DNA of 37,590 nt, taken from contig JAFGRB010000076.1 of the NCBI GenBank assembly GCA_016935365.1, positions 1 through 37,590 of the forward strand, written 5' to 3'. Under the pieces are notes generated by a model. The model did not search any database, was not told the origin of the DNA, and saw only the letters and a program-made list of their open reading frames with translations. Positions 27,911 through 36,575 of this stretch are shown here, in pieces (position 1 is the first letter of the stretch; each line of letters begins with the position of its first letter). Origin of the DNA: Deltaproteobacteria bacterium (GTDB lineage: Bacteria > Myxococcota > B64-G9). The translations under genes and the position numbers were made by a program.

Positions 27911-27947
27911 GCCCCTCCCCTGGAGGGAGGGGCCGGGCGAAGCCCGG
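27911..27947. repeat. Double GC-rich palindrome (REP-like)
   Basis: Two adjacent dyads: GCCCCTCCC (27911-27919) with GGGAGGGGC (27925-27933), and CCGGGC (27933-27938) with GCCCGG (27942-27947) around GAA. It resembles the repetitive intergenic palindromes of high-GC bacteria and may also stop transcripts. Confidence 0.65.
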
Positions 27948-27999
27948 GGGAGGGGGACGCAAGCTCGTCAGCCGCAAGGATCCGAGAAGCTCTCCCTTT

Positions 28000-28028
28000 T
28001 TGCATGCAGCGCGCAGCTGAAGTAGACT
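28000..28028 (+). promoter_or_regulatory. Candidate sigma-70-type promoter of the microprotein operon
   Basis: TTGCAT (28000-28005), 17 bases, then TAGACT (28023-28028). The -35 matches three and the -10 matches four of six consensus positions, with correct spacing and position ahead of the GTG at 28059. Moderate support. Confidence 0.4.
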
Positions 28029-28058
28029 GGGCGCGGCTCGCAAAGCGGGAGCGCGATC

Positions 28059-28259
28059 GTGGGCTCGAGGCTCAAGGGCGGCAAGGGCAAGACCAGGTCG
28101 AAGGAGAAGGACACCCCGGTGCTCAAGCTCGTCGTCTACGCTTTGCTGACCCTGCTGGCCCTCGGCGTGCTCTGGTACCTGTGGCTCTCGGACGAGGGCC
28201 TGGACAAGGCCCGAAAGATCCGCGCCGAGCAGGAGCGGCCGGGAGCAGACGGGCCATGA
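28059..28259 (+). CDS. Single-TM microprotein
   Basis: 66 residues: a Lys/Arg/Gly-rich N-terminus, one hydrophobic helix (LVVYALLTLLALGVLWYLWL, about residues 24-43) and a charged C-terminus. It begins with GTG, preceded by GGGAG six bases upstream, and its stop overlaps the next gene's ATG by 4 bases. Function is unknown; it may anchor or regulate the next product. Confidence 0.55.
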   Translation: MGSRLKGGKGKTRSKEKDTPVLKLVVYALLTLLALGVLWYLWLSDEGLDKARKIRAEQERPGADGP

Positions 28260-28927
28260 GGTGGGTGAGCCTGCCCGCCTTCGAGGCCACGGTCGAGATC
28301 GCCGAGGTCCAGAAGATCCTAGAGGACTGGGGCGGGCCGACCTGGCCGGGCTCGCTGGAAGAGGCCGTCTTCAAGGTCCTGCGCAGCGTCCAGACCAAGG
28401 GCAAGCTCGCCATCTTCGAGATCGCGATGAAGCGCACCCGCAAGATCCGCCTCGAGGACGGCACCGTGCTCGAGGGGCTCGGCGTGGGCGCCCTGCTCCG
28501 CCGCAGCCAGCAGGTGGGGGCCTTCGTGGTCACGCTCGGCCGCGGACCGGACGACCTGGCGCGCGCGAGCCGGGAGCGATCCTTCCGGGCGCTCGTCGAC
28601 GCCGTCTCCTCCCTGGCGCTGAGCACGGTGACCACGATGGCCCAGGTCTTCATCGACCAGCTCGCCCTCTCCGAGCAGCGGGCCGTCACCCGCGCCCTGC
28701 TGCCGGGCGAGTGCGACTGGAGCAAGTCCCAGCGCCAGGTCCTCGACGCCCTGGTGGGCTTCGAGAGCGTGGGCGTGCACCTGCTGCCGGAGGGCGTCCT
28801 GGTCCCGTCCTGGACCCGCTCCGGCATCATGGGGATCGGGCCGACCGGATCGGCCGGGCGGAATATCGAGGCGCGCCCGGTCTGCGCGGTCTGCCCCTTT
28901 CGTGACGATTGCCCGGGCCCCGGCTGA
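28256..28927 (+). CDS. Cobalamin-dependent methionine synthase activation-domain-like protein
   Basis: 223 residues. The pattern fits the family of stand-alone proteins with a MetH-type activation domain. A helical middle has a DLARASRERSF/ALVDAVSSLAL stretch, followed by a region with SGIMGIGP. A C-terminal cysteine cluster, CAVCPFRDDC, resembles the Fe-S or metal end seen in these orphan activation-domain proteins. The likely role is reactivation of a corrinoid, or a related cobalamin reaction. It has no MetH catalytic domains. The start overlaps the microprotein stop (ATGA). Family call is moderate. Confidence 0.55.
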   Translation: MRWVSLPAFEATVEIAEVQKILEDWGGPTWPGSLEEAVFKVLRSVQTKGKLAIFEIAMKRTRKIRLEDGTVLEGLGVGALLRRSQQVGAFVVTLGRGPDDLARASRERSFRALVDAVSSLALSTVTTMAQVFIDQLALSEQRAVTRALLPGECDWSKSQRQVLDALVGFESVGVHLLPEGVLVPSWTRSGIMGIGPTGSAGRNIEARPVCAVCPFRDDCPGPG

Positions 28928-28948
28928 CGGGCCCGGATGGAGGGCCCC

Positions 28949-30697
28949 ATGCCAGCGTTTCCCTCCACTGCGCGAGACAAGCTCGGCGCGCTCGGGCTGC
29001 TGCTCGCCTGCGCCCTGGCCGGACCGAGCCGGGCCGGTCCGCCGTCCCCACGGCCTGCCGCCGTCGATCGCCGCCCGCGCATGCTGGCGGCCATGCGCGC
29101 CGAGCTCGATCGGTCCATGAAGCGCCTGAAGATGGAGGGCTTCGACTCGCCCTACTTCATGGCCTACGAGCTGAAGGCGATCCAGAAGGACTCCGTCCAG
29201 GCGCGCTTCGGCGCCGTCTACGAGTCCGACAGCGGATGCAGCCGGCGTCTGCGGGTCGAGGTGCGGGTCGGCTCGTACGACTTCGACAACGTCGGCCGGA
29301 AGAAGGCGGCCGACTTCGAGCTGCCCTCCTCGGGCTACTTCTTCTCGAGCGGGGCGCCGATCGACGACGACCCCGAGGCCCTGCGCAACAGCCTGTGGCT
29401 GCTGAGCGATCGGGGCTACAAGACCGCGCTCAAGGCCTACCTCAAGCTCAAGAGCCAGGCGGTGACCGAGGTCGACGACGGCGAGTGGGCGGGCAGCTTC
29501 AGCCACGAGAAGCCGCAGGTCTTCGAGCAGGCGCCCGCAGCCTACTCGTTCGAGCGCCAGGGGCTCGAGGCGCTGGCCCGCTCGCTCTCGATGCGCTTCG
29601 AGCGCCACCCCGGCATCTTCGATCACCAGATCTCCATCGAGGGAAGCAGGGAGGTCCGGCTGTACGCCTCCAGCGAGGGCAGCCGGATCGTGACCGAGCG
29701 CGTGCTCTACAACCTCAGCGTCACGGCCAGCGCCCGGGCGGACGATGGCATGCTGCTCACCCAGAGCCTGGCCCTCTACTCGCCGGAGCGCGCCGAGCTC
29801 GCGCAGGTCGACGCGCTCGAGCGGAAGGTGGACCGGCTGATCGCCGAGCTGGAGGCGCTCCGGGCCGCACCGGTGCTCGATCCCTACACCGGCCCGGCCA
29901 TCCTGGACGGAGAGGCCACGGGCGTGCTCTTCCACGAGGTCATCGGCCACCGTCTCGAGGGCGAGCGCCAGCTGGACGACGAGGAGGGCAAGACCTTCAA
30001 GGGGCGGCTCGGCCAGAAGATCATCCCCGACTTCCTGTCGATCGTCGACGATCCGACCCTCGAGGCCATCGGGGGCACGCGGCTCAACGGTCACTACCGC
30101 TTCGATGACGAGGGCGTCCCCGCCCGGCGGGTCGTGCTGGTGGAGCGAGGGGTGCTGAAGAGCTTCCTGCTCAGCCGGACCCCGGTGAAGGGCTTTCGCG
30201 GCTCGAACGGCCACGGCCGCTCGGCACCGGGCGAGAAGCCTCGGGCGCGCATGGCCAACACCGTGGTGCTGTCCGAGCGCCGCGTGCCCTTCGACCGGCT
30301 CAAGCGCATGCTCATCGAGGAGGTCGCCCGCCAGAAGAAGCCCTACGGCCTGATCATCAAGAACATCGTCGGCGGCTCCACCCAGACCTCCTCCTGGGGC
30401 TACCAGGCCTACAAGGGCGTGCCCCAGCAGGTCTATCGCATCTTCCCCGACGGGCGGGAGGAGCTGGTGCGCGGGGTCGAGATCGTGGGCACCCCCCTGA
30501 GCTCGATCAACAAGATCGCGGCCACCTCGGACCGGACAGCCGTCTTCAACGGCTACTGCGGCGCCGAGAGCGGCTACGTGCCCGTGTCGGCCTCGGCCCC
30601 GGACGTGCTCATGACCGAGATCGAGCTCCAGCGCACCCGCAAGGAGTCCGAGAAACCGCCCATCCTGCCCTCGCCCTGGTCAGCGCCAACTCACTGA
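28949..30697 (+). CDS. Exported TldD/PmbA-family metallopeptidase
   Basis: 582 residues with an N-terminal signal peptide (LGALGLLLACALAG), unlike cytoplasmic TldD. The zinc site HEVIGH has His329, Glu330 and His334, the HExxxH of the family, and the likely third ligand Cys537 lies in NGYCGAESG. The middle has the TldD fold strands (VTASARADDGMLLTQS, GHYRFDDEGVPARRVVL). TldD normally pairs with TldE/PmbA to cleave unfolded peptides; no partner is encoded here. The start at 28949 is chosen because GGAGG lies five bases upstream; an in-frame ATG at 28937 is possible. It starts 21 bases after the previous stop. Confidence 0.85.
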   Translation: MPAFPSTARDKLGALGLLLACALAGPSRAGPPSPRPAAVDRRPRMLAAMRAELDRSMKRLKMEGFDSPYFMAYELKAIQKDSVQARFGAVYESDSGCSRRLRVEVRVGSYDFDNVGRKKAADFELPSSGYFFSSGAPIDDDPEALRNSLWLLSDRGYKTALKAYLKLKSQAVTEVDDGEWAGSFSHEKPQVFEQAPAAYSFERQGLEALARSLSMRFERHPGIFDHQISIEGSREVRLYASSEGSRIVTERVLYNLSVTASARADDGMLLTQSLALYSPERAELAQVDALERKVDRLIAELEALRAAPVLDPYTGPAILDGEATGVLFHEVIGHRLEGERQLDDEEGKTFKGRLGQKIIPDFLSIVDDPTLEAIGGTRLNGHYRFDDEGVPARRVVLVERGVLKSFLLSRTPVKGFRGSNGHGRSAPGEKPRARMANTVVLSERRVPFDRLKRMLIEEVARQKKPYGLIIKNIVGGSTQTSSWGYQAYKGVPQQVYRIFPDGREELVRGVEIVGTPLSSINKIAATSDRTAVFNGYCGAESGYVPVSASAPDVLMTEIELQRTRKESEKPPILPSPWSAPTH

Positions 30698-30876
30698 CTC
30701 TTCACTACATAGTACTACATCCGAAAAAAGTCCGCCGCCGCCGCCGATCTCTGACATCCATGTCGCGTTTCGGGCCGAGCTCCCGAGAAAGAGGCTGGCT
30801 CCCGATTCGCCTGGCACCCCGTCAAAGCCTCTGGACATCGGTGTCTTAGCCGGAAAGCCACGGCTTTCGAGCCCCC

Positions 30877-30894
30877 GTGGCACCCAGGTTGCAA
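30877..30894 (+). promoter_or_regulatory. Sigma-54 (RpoN) promoter
   Basis: The site TGGCAC-N5-TTGCA, with GG (30879-30880) and GC (30891-30892) exactly ten bases apart, fits the RpoN consensus except for one -24 flank base. It ends about 48 bases before the ATG at 30942. A 7-bp inverted repeat, GCCACGG/CCGTGGC (30857-30863, 30875-30881), overlaps the -24 box, and a second dyad, GAAAGC/GCTTTC (30853-30858, 30863-30868), shares bases with it. Confidence 0.65.
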
Positions 30895-30941
30895 AACCAG
30901 CCCTCGATGGTGAGATGGGCCCCATGAGAGGAGCCGATGAT

Positions 30942-31319
30942 ATGGCAAGACTGAAGACCGAGGACCGGAGCGACAAGCTCTACCTGATCGTGGAGAAGCT
31001 GCGCACCTACCCCAAGGAAAACTCCCGCAACAAGAAGATGTACAACTTCTCGGATCCCACGGCGCTCAGGGCGCTTCGGATCCACCGTCACCTGCGGGCG
31101 CTCGAGACCGACATCCTGGAGAGCCGCGAGAACGGAAAGCACAGCGTGAGCCTGCAGGCCGACCCGGACTCCGACCAGATCATCCTCTCCATCCAGAACC
31201 GGGAGCTGCACTGCTGCCGCGTGGCCTACCTGAGCCCTTACGAGTTCCAGCTGCTCAGAAAGAACCGCAAGGTGGCCAGCGTGCTCCGCAAGTGCCCCGC
31301 CTACAAGGACGTGGCCTGA
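30942..31319 (+). CDS. Unrecognised 125-residue protein under a sigma-54 promoter
   Basis: Basic, no signal peptide and no membrane segment, so probably cytoplasmic. The N-terminus (LYLIVEKLRTYPKENSRNK) is Lys/Arg-rich; the middle has a helical stretch (ALRALRIHRHLRALETDI) and a beta-like segment with RELHCCRVAYL. The family is not recognised. The start at 30942 fits GAGGAG at 30928-30933; in-frame ATGs at 30915 and 30924 give a short unlikely extension. It is single-gene by layout, 147 bases before the next operon. Confidence 0.65.
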   Translation: MARLKTEDRSDKLYLIVEKLRTYPKENSRNKKMYNFSDPTALRALRIHRHLRALETDILESRENGKHSVSLQADPDSDQIILSIQNRELHCCRVAYLSPYEFQLLRKNRKVASVLRKCPAYKDVA

Positions 31320-31366
31320 CCTCCAGCCCTCGTCAGTCCGACTTCCCCCTGTCCCTCCCACAGCCA

Positions 31367-31396
31367 TTGCGGACTCCTCCGGCCAGCTGATACACT
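31367..31396 (+). promoter_or_regulatory. Candidate extended -10 promoter of the envelope operon
   Basis: TTGCGG (31367-31372), 18 bases, then an extended -10 TGATACACT (31388-31396). About 70 bases follow to the ATG at 31467, including a hairpin at 31431-31448 (GCTGCGC/GCGCAGC) just before AGGAGG at 31455-31460. Confidence 0.45.
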
Positions 31397-31430
31397 CCCC
31401 GCGAGCCATCCGCTGAAGAACGGCCGGCCG

Positions 31431-31448
31431 GCTGCGCGCCCGCGCAGC
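31431..31448 (+). repeat. Hairpin in the leader of the envelope operon
   Basis: GCTGCGC (31431-31437) and GCGCAGC (31442-31448) form a perfect 7-bp stem with loop GCCC, six bases before the ribosome-binding site. It may affect translation start or mRNA stability. Confidence 0.45.
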
Positions 31449-31466
31449 GCAAACAGGAGGTGCTCG

Positions 31467-33974
31467 ATGAGACGTCACCTGGTCTGGCTCGTCGCTGCCT
31501 GCACATGTCTCGGGACAGACGAGCTCGCCGCCCAGACGGGCAAGGTGGAGCTGCCGCTCGACCGCTGGGAGCAGATGAAGGTCGAGATCGAGCAGGCCGA
31601 CAGGCCCCACCGGCCCGAGATCCCCTTCTGCCCGATCACGCGCTCGGTGGAAGGCGAGTTCCGCAAGGGGCTGTTCCGCGGCTCGCTGACGGCCGAGTTC
31701 GAGCTGCTCGACGACCGCGGGCACAACCGCATTCCCGTGCTGGACGGATCGGCCTCCCTGGGCAAGGTGCTGCTCGACGGCAAGCGGACCTCGCTGCTGC
31801 GCGAGGGCGGCATGTACACCCTGGGGGTGGACAGGCCTGGCCGTCACGCGGTGCAGGTGGAGATGTTCCTGGGAAAGGAGCAGGATCGCTTCGCCCGCCG
31901 GCTCCAGTTCCGGCTGCCGGATGCCGGCGTGACCCGGCTGTCGGTCTACGTGCCGGAGCCGGACATCGAGGCTGCGCTCAGCCACGGCGCCCTGACCCGC
32001 CAGGTGCGCGAGGGGGACGGCACCCGGCTGGAGGGTCACCTGGACGCATCGGGCCAGTTCGACCTGTCCTGGACCCGCAAGCTGACCCACCGGGAGGTCG
32101 GGGCCGTGCGGATGCAGGCGCGGGTCAACACGCTGTACACGGTCCGCGAGGGCATGGTGGCCGGCCTGGCGGTCTTCGACCTGGCCGTGCTCGAGGGCGA
32201 GACCGACCGCATCGATCTGCGCCTGCCACCGGAGAAGGCCGGCGTCCGGCGGCTCGAGGTCCTGGATGTCCAGGGCGACGCCGTTCTGCAGTGGACCACC
32301 GACGTGGGCAAAGGCGGCGAGGGCGGGCGCCTGACCGTGATGCTGCGCTACCTGCTGGAGGACCAGGCCCGGATCGCGGTGCGTTTCCAGTTCCCGGCCG
32401 AGGCGGATCAGGAGATCCCGCTTCGCATGCCGCTGACGCCCGCCGACGTCCCGCTCTCCGGCGCCATCGGCGTGCTGGGGCCCGCCGGGCTGAACATCGA
32501 GGTCACGGACACGGGCGGGGCGCAGAAGCCCAAGCTGCGCGACCTGCCCGGCGAGCTCACCGAGCTGACCACGAGCCCGCTCCAGCACGGCTTCGTCTTC
32601 GAAAAGCCGCCCGCCATCCGGCTCCGGGTCACAGCTCACGATCCGCTCAAGCAGCAGGCGACCACGCTGTGCGACGAGATGCAGGCCTCCAGCGTGGTGC
32701 TCGAGGACGGCACCGAGATCACCAAGCTCAAGCTCCGGATCCGCAACAACGCCAGGCAGTATCTCAAGCTCGAGCTGCCCACCGGCGCGGTCCTGACCCA
32801 CTCGCTCATCGACGGCCGGCCGGTGCGCCCGGCCGACAGCTCGGAGGGCGCGCGCAAGTTCCTCAAGCTGCCGCTTCGCCAGAGCGAGCGACTGGAGGCC
32901 GGGCAGGAGCGCAGCCACCTGGTGCGCCAGGGTGAGACTCTGAGCGACATCTCCAACTTCTACTACTCCGATCCGGGTCAGTGGCAGTTCCTGCTGGACA
33001 ACAACGGAGAGGTGATCGACAGCGCCCAGGATCTCTACCCGGGGATGGAGCTCAGGATTCCGGTCCGCAAGGGCGTGACGATGGAGGAGAGCAGCTTCGT
33101 GATCGAGCTGGCCTACAAGCTGCTGCCCGAGGCGGGCTCCGCCCGGCGGCCGCTCGGCTGGGCGGGCGGACGCAGCCTCCGCCTGCCCGGCGTGGACGTG
33201 GACGTGATGAAGGTGACCTGGCACCTGTACTTCCCGGCCACCTTCTCGCCGCTGTGCTTCGACACGAACCTGACGCAGTATACCGCCATCCGCTACGACC
33301 CCTTCCGCAGGCTGCGCGACTTCTTCGATCGCGCCATGTGGATCCAGGACGCCTGGGCGGGCGGCTACCGCTCGATCCTCAAGCAGCGCAAGGCCATCTA
33401 CTACACGGCCGATCTCGGCCGGCGGGCCGCCGGCGAGGAGGTCCTGGCGACCTTCCCGCTGGTCGGCAAGAAGTACCGCTTCAAGCGCAACCTGCTGCGC
33501 CGGGAGACGCCGCGCATCGAGGTGACCTACGTCGCCACCTGGCTCGCGAGCCCGCTGCGCTGGCTGGCCTTCCTGCTCGCCTTCGCGCTCGGCCTGGTGC
33601 TCGCGATGAGCGAGCGGCGGCTGGTGGTCTGGATCGTCTCGGCGCTCTGCTTGATCGGCCTGCTCGCGCTGGCCCACTACTTCCTGGGCATGCACCGCCG
33701 GATCCTGTGGGGCGTGGACCTGGCCTTGCTGCTCGCCGTGCTCCGCCTGCGCTGGGCGCCTTTCTGGGAGGGCCTCAAGGAGATCCTCTACGCTCCCTGG
33801 ACCATCGTCAGACTGCTGGCCTTGCGCAACCTGGCCTTCGTGGTGGGCCTGCTCGTGCTGCTCGCCGTCGTGCTCTGGCTGCCGCTGCTGCTGTCGAGCA
33901 TCTCGCTCTTCGCCTTGTTCTTCTGGTACCGGCGCAAGGCCCGGCTCGCCCGGGAGGAGGTGGCCCATGCGTAA
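31467..33974 (+). CDS. Large exported beta-rich protein with LysM and multi-TM C-terminus
   Basis: 835 residues, family not recognised. An N-terminal signal peptide precedes a long beta-rich periplasmic part. A LysM peptidoglycan-binding domain at about residues 484-535 has HLVRQGETLSDISNFYY and the ending LYPGMELRIPV. It lies between a module near 417 (EITKLKLRIRNN) and one near 563 (LGWAGGRSLRLPGVDVDV). About five membrane helices fill residues 690-835. It is paralogous to the next gene, which has the same modules without the LysM. AGGAGG precedes the start. The LysM and the C-terminal helices suggest a bridge between inner membrane and cell wall. Confidence 0.8.
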   Translation: MRRHLVWLVAACTCLGTDELAAQTGKVELPLDRWEQMKVEIEQADRPHRPEIPFCPITRSVEGEFRKGLFRGSLTAEFELLDDRGHNRIPVLDGSASLGKVLLDGKRTSLLREGGMYTLGVDRPGRHAVQVEMFLGKEQDRFARRLQFRLPDAGVTRLSVYVPEPDIEAALSHGALTRQVREGDGTRLEGHLDASGQFDLSWTRKLTHREVGAVRMQARVNTLYTVREGMVAGLAVFDLAVLEGETDRIDLRLPPEKAGVRRLEVLDVQGDAVLQWTTDVGKGGEGGRLTVMLRYLLEDQARIAVRFQFPAEADQEIPLRMPLTPADVPLSGAIGVLGPAGLNIEVTDTGGAQKPKLRDLPGELTELTTSPLQHGFVFEKPPAIRLRVTAHDPLKQQATTLCDEMQASSVVLEDGTEITKLKLRIRNNARQYLKLELPTGAVLTHSLIDGRPVRPADSSEGARKFLKLPLRQSERLEAGQERSHLVRQGETLSDISNFYYSDPGQWQFLLDNNGEVIDSAQDLYPGMELRIPVRKGVTMEESSFVIELAYKLLPEAGSARRPLGWAGGRSLRLPGVDVDVMKVTWHLYFPATFSPLCFDTNLTQYTAIRYDPFRRLRDFFDRAMWIQDAWAGGYRSILKQRKAIYYTADLGRRAAGEEVLATFPLVGKKYRFKRNLLRRETPRIEVTYVATWLASPLRWLAFLLAFALGLVLAMSERRLVVWIVSALCLIGLLALAHYFLGMHRRILWGVDLALLLAVLRLRWAPFWEGLKEILYAPWTIVRLLALRNLAFVVGLLVLLAVVLWLPLLLSSISLFALFFWYRRKARLAREEVAHA

Positions 33975-36564
33975 GCCCATTCTCCTCGGCGTCACGGCCG
34001 GCCTGCTGCTGTGCTCCGGCCTGGCCGCGGCCCAGCCGTCTCGAAACGTCCGCCCCCAGCAGAAGCAGGCCGCCTTCTCCGCGGACAACGCCGACTTCGC
34101 CATGGGCCTGGACGAGCAGGCCCAGGCGGCCGAGCAGGCCCGCACGGTGAGCTCCGAGGCCAACTTCGACGCCATCATCATGCCCCAGAACAAGATGGCC
34201 TTCCCGGCCGCCGCGCCGGTGGACGTGCCGAACCAGATGGGCTGGGGGGGCCAGGCAGCCCGCCGCGCACAGCGGCAGGCACCGATCACCGGGGGCACGC
34301 AGACCATCGCGCTGTCCCCCGAGCCGGCCGAGCCGGAGATCGAGCTGCCGCTGGCCGACTTCGTCGGGCTCAGGGAGCGCATCCAGGAGATCCGCAAGCG
34401 GGCCGCCCGGCTCCAGGGGCCGGCGGTGGTCCTCGGCGCCAGCGAGTACCGCGGGCAGGCCATCCAGGGCGCGCTGCAGCTGAGGCTCGAGCTCCAGGTC
34501 ACCCTCGGGCGACCCGAGACCTGGAAGACCGTGCCGATCGCCGGCGATGACGTGGTGCTGGTCCGGGCCCAGGTGGAGGGCCAGCCCATCCCGGTCTCGC
34601 GGCGCAACGGCTTCCACGTCTGGGTGACCCGCCGAACGGGCGAGCTGACCGTGGACGCCGACATCCTGGTCCCTTCCCGGGGACCGCGGGGCTCGATCGA
34701 GTACGACTTCCTGGTGGCCCGCACGCCGGTGACCCGCTTCGAGTGCCGCTTCCCGGTGGCCGACCTGGAGCCGCGCATGAACGCCGCAGTCCAGTCGGAG
34801 GCCGTCCCGGTCGAGGGCGGCACGATCTTCAAGGCCACGCTGCGGCCCACGACCCACATCCACCTGCTGGGCCTGAAGGACATGGGCCAGGCCGAGGGCC
34901 AGGCGGCCAAGGTCTACGCGGAGAGCCTCAACCTGCTCAGCGTGGAGGAGGGCGCCCTGGAGCTGTTCAGCGTCATCCGCTACAACATCCTCTACGCGGG
35001 CACGAAGGAGTTCCAGATCCGGATCCCAGCCAAGATGAAGGTCGTCTCGGCCGAGGGCATGGGCGCGTTCCACTACGAGCTGGAGCCCGGCGAGGGCGGC
35101 TGGCAGCTGCTGCGGGGCGAGACGGCCTTTCCGATCCGCAACAACTACGAGATCTCGCTCCGCCTGCGCCGGGAGATGAAGCGGGATCGGGAGCAGGACA
35201 GGTTCAAGCCCGAGCGCATCTCGGCGCCGCTGCCCCGCTGCCTGGGCGTGGAGCGCGACGCCGGCTGGCTGGGCGTCGAGGTGCCCGGCAAGATGCAGCT
35301 CGAGGCGGTCGAGCCGAAGCCGATCGACGTGCGCTTCCTGCCCGAGGAGATGGTGCGCTCGGCGGTCAGCCCGATCCTCAAGGCCTACCGCTACCAGAGC
35401 CCCGAGGCCCCGATCTCGCTCGAGGTGACGAGGCTGCCGGAGATCGAGCCGGCCTCCGACTCGATCGACCGGGTGCGGGCCTTCACCAAGGTAACGCCCG
35501 AGGGCAACGCGCTGACCGACATGCGCATCACGCTGCGCAACCGCCTGCTGCAGAACCTGAGCCTCAAGCTCGCGCCGGGCTCGACGATCAAATCGGCCCT
35601 GCTGGACGGCCAGCCCTTCATCGCCAGCCGCGACGCCGAGGGCCGCGTGCTCGTGACGCTCAAGCGCTCCAGCGGGGGCGAGCGGCTCGAGCCCTTCACC
35701 ATCTCGCTGATCATCGAGGGCGAGTGCGGGGCGATGGGCTGGCTCGGCCACCCCGGGCTCTCCCTGCCGGCGGTCGACCTGCCGGTCTCGTCGATGGCCT
35801 GGACCGTCTATGTCCCGGCGCGCAACATCTACACGCGGCTCGAGGGCGAGTGGGAGAACCAGCGCTACGTGGGACAGGCGACCTGGCACCAGGCGGGCTA
35901 CCGCGAGGAGAGCTACGGCCAGGAAGGCCAGCTCGAGGCCTCGCCGGTCCGGCCGGCCGAGCCGGCCGCGGCCGCGGACGCCGGGGCCATGCCGGTGCGC
36001 TTCAAGGTGCCCAAGGACGGGATCCAGCTCGACTACACGCGCTACTGGGTCGGCGCCGAGCAGCCGGTCGAGGTCTCGTTCTGGTACCTGCGCTCGTGGC
36101 TGCGCATCCCGGCCTGGCTGCTGCTGGCCGCGCTGCTGGCCGCGGGCCTGCTGGTCTTCTCGCTGCGCTTCCGCGCCCTGCCCTCGCGCTCCGTCCACTG
36201 GCTCGGCGCGGCCCTGGCCGTCGCGGCGGCGGTCGGGGCGTACGAGATCGGGGGCCTGAGCGCGGTCGTGCTCGGCGTGCTCGGCGGCCTGATCGCCGTC
36301 GCCGTGCAGCGCCGCTGGTTCCGGCGGGCGCCCGAGCAGCTCGGCGAATGGGCCGGCAGCCTGGTGGAGCGCTTCCGCAAGCGCCCGCGCGACGAGGCCG
36401 GAAGCCTGAGCGCCTTGATGGACGTGCGCCCCGGCAAGCAGGTGCCGGGGGCGGGCTTCCTGCTGACGTGGAAGATCCTGATCTCGATCGGCCTGATCTT
36501 CTTCGGTCTGCTGCTCGTCGGGGCGCTGGGAGAGCTCGTCTTCCTGCTCTTCCACCCGCTATGA
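33967..36564 (+). CDS. Large exported beta-rich membrane protein, paralogue of the preceding one
   Basis: 865 residues, family not recognised. A signal peptide (PILLGVTAGLLLCSGLAAA) leads into a Gln/Ala-rich stretch and a beta-rich periplasmic part. That part parallels the upstream protein: RTPVTRFECRFPV, the module near 515 (LTDMRITLRNRL, LLDGQPFI) and the module near 592 (LGHPGLSLPAVDLPV, MAWTVYVPA). No LysM is present. The C-terminus carries about four membrane helices (from about 712, WLLLAALLAAGLLVFSLRF). It overlaps the upstream gene by 8 bases, so the two are co-translated and may form one complex. Confidence 0.8.
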   Translation: MRKPILLGVTAGLLLCSGLAAAQPSRNVRPQQKQAAFSADNADFAMGLDEQAQAAEQARTVSSEANFDAIIMPQNKMAFPAAAPVDVPNQMGWGGQAARRAQRQAPITGGTQTIALSPEPAEPEIELPLADFVGLRERIQEIRKRAARLQGPAVVLGASEYRGQAIQGALQLRLELQVTLGRPETWKTVPIAGDDVVLVRAQVEGQPIPVSRRNGFHVWVTRRTGELTVDADILVPSRGPRGSIEYDFLVARTPVTRFECRFPVADLEPRMNAAVQSEAVPVEGGTIFKATLRPTTHIHLLGLKDMGQAEGQAAKVYAESLNLLSVEEGALELFSVIRYNILYAGTKEFQIRIPAKMKVVSAEGMGAFHYELEPGEGGWQLLRGETAFPIRNNYEISLRLRREMKRDREQDRFKPERISAPLPRCLGVERDAGWLGVEVPGKMQLEAVEPKPIDVRFLPEEMVRSAVSPILKAYRYQSPEAPISLEVTRLPEIEPASDSIDRVRAFTKVTPEGNALTDMRITLRNRLLQNLSLKLAPGSTIKSALLDGQPFIASRDAEGRVLVTLKRSSGGERLEPFTISLIIEGECGAMGWLGHPGLSLPAVDLPVSSMAWTVYVPARNIYTRLEGEWENQRYVGQATWHQAGYREESYGQEGQLEASPVRPAEPAAAADAGAMPVRFKVPKDGIQLDYTRYWVGAEQPVEVSFWYLRSWLRIPAWLLLAALLAAGLLVFSLRFRALPSRSVHWLGAALAVAAAVGAYEIGGLSAVVLGVLGGLIAVAVQRRWFRRAPEQLGEWAGSLVERFRKRPRDEAGSLSALMDVRPGKQVPGAGFLLTWKILISIGLIFFGLLLVGALGELVFLLFHPL

Positions 36565-36575
36565 GGCACGGCGGG

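Noticed and set aside
30800-30870. A resemblance to the 3' half of a GEMM-I (c-di-GMP) riboswitch: CAAAGCC and TTAGCCGG with a pairing stem between
   Set aside because: The 5' half of the motif is missing, and the sigma-54 promoter at 30877-30894 would start transcription downstream of it. An Infernal search with RF01051 would settle the matter.
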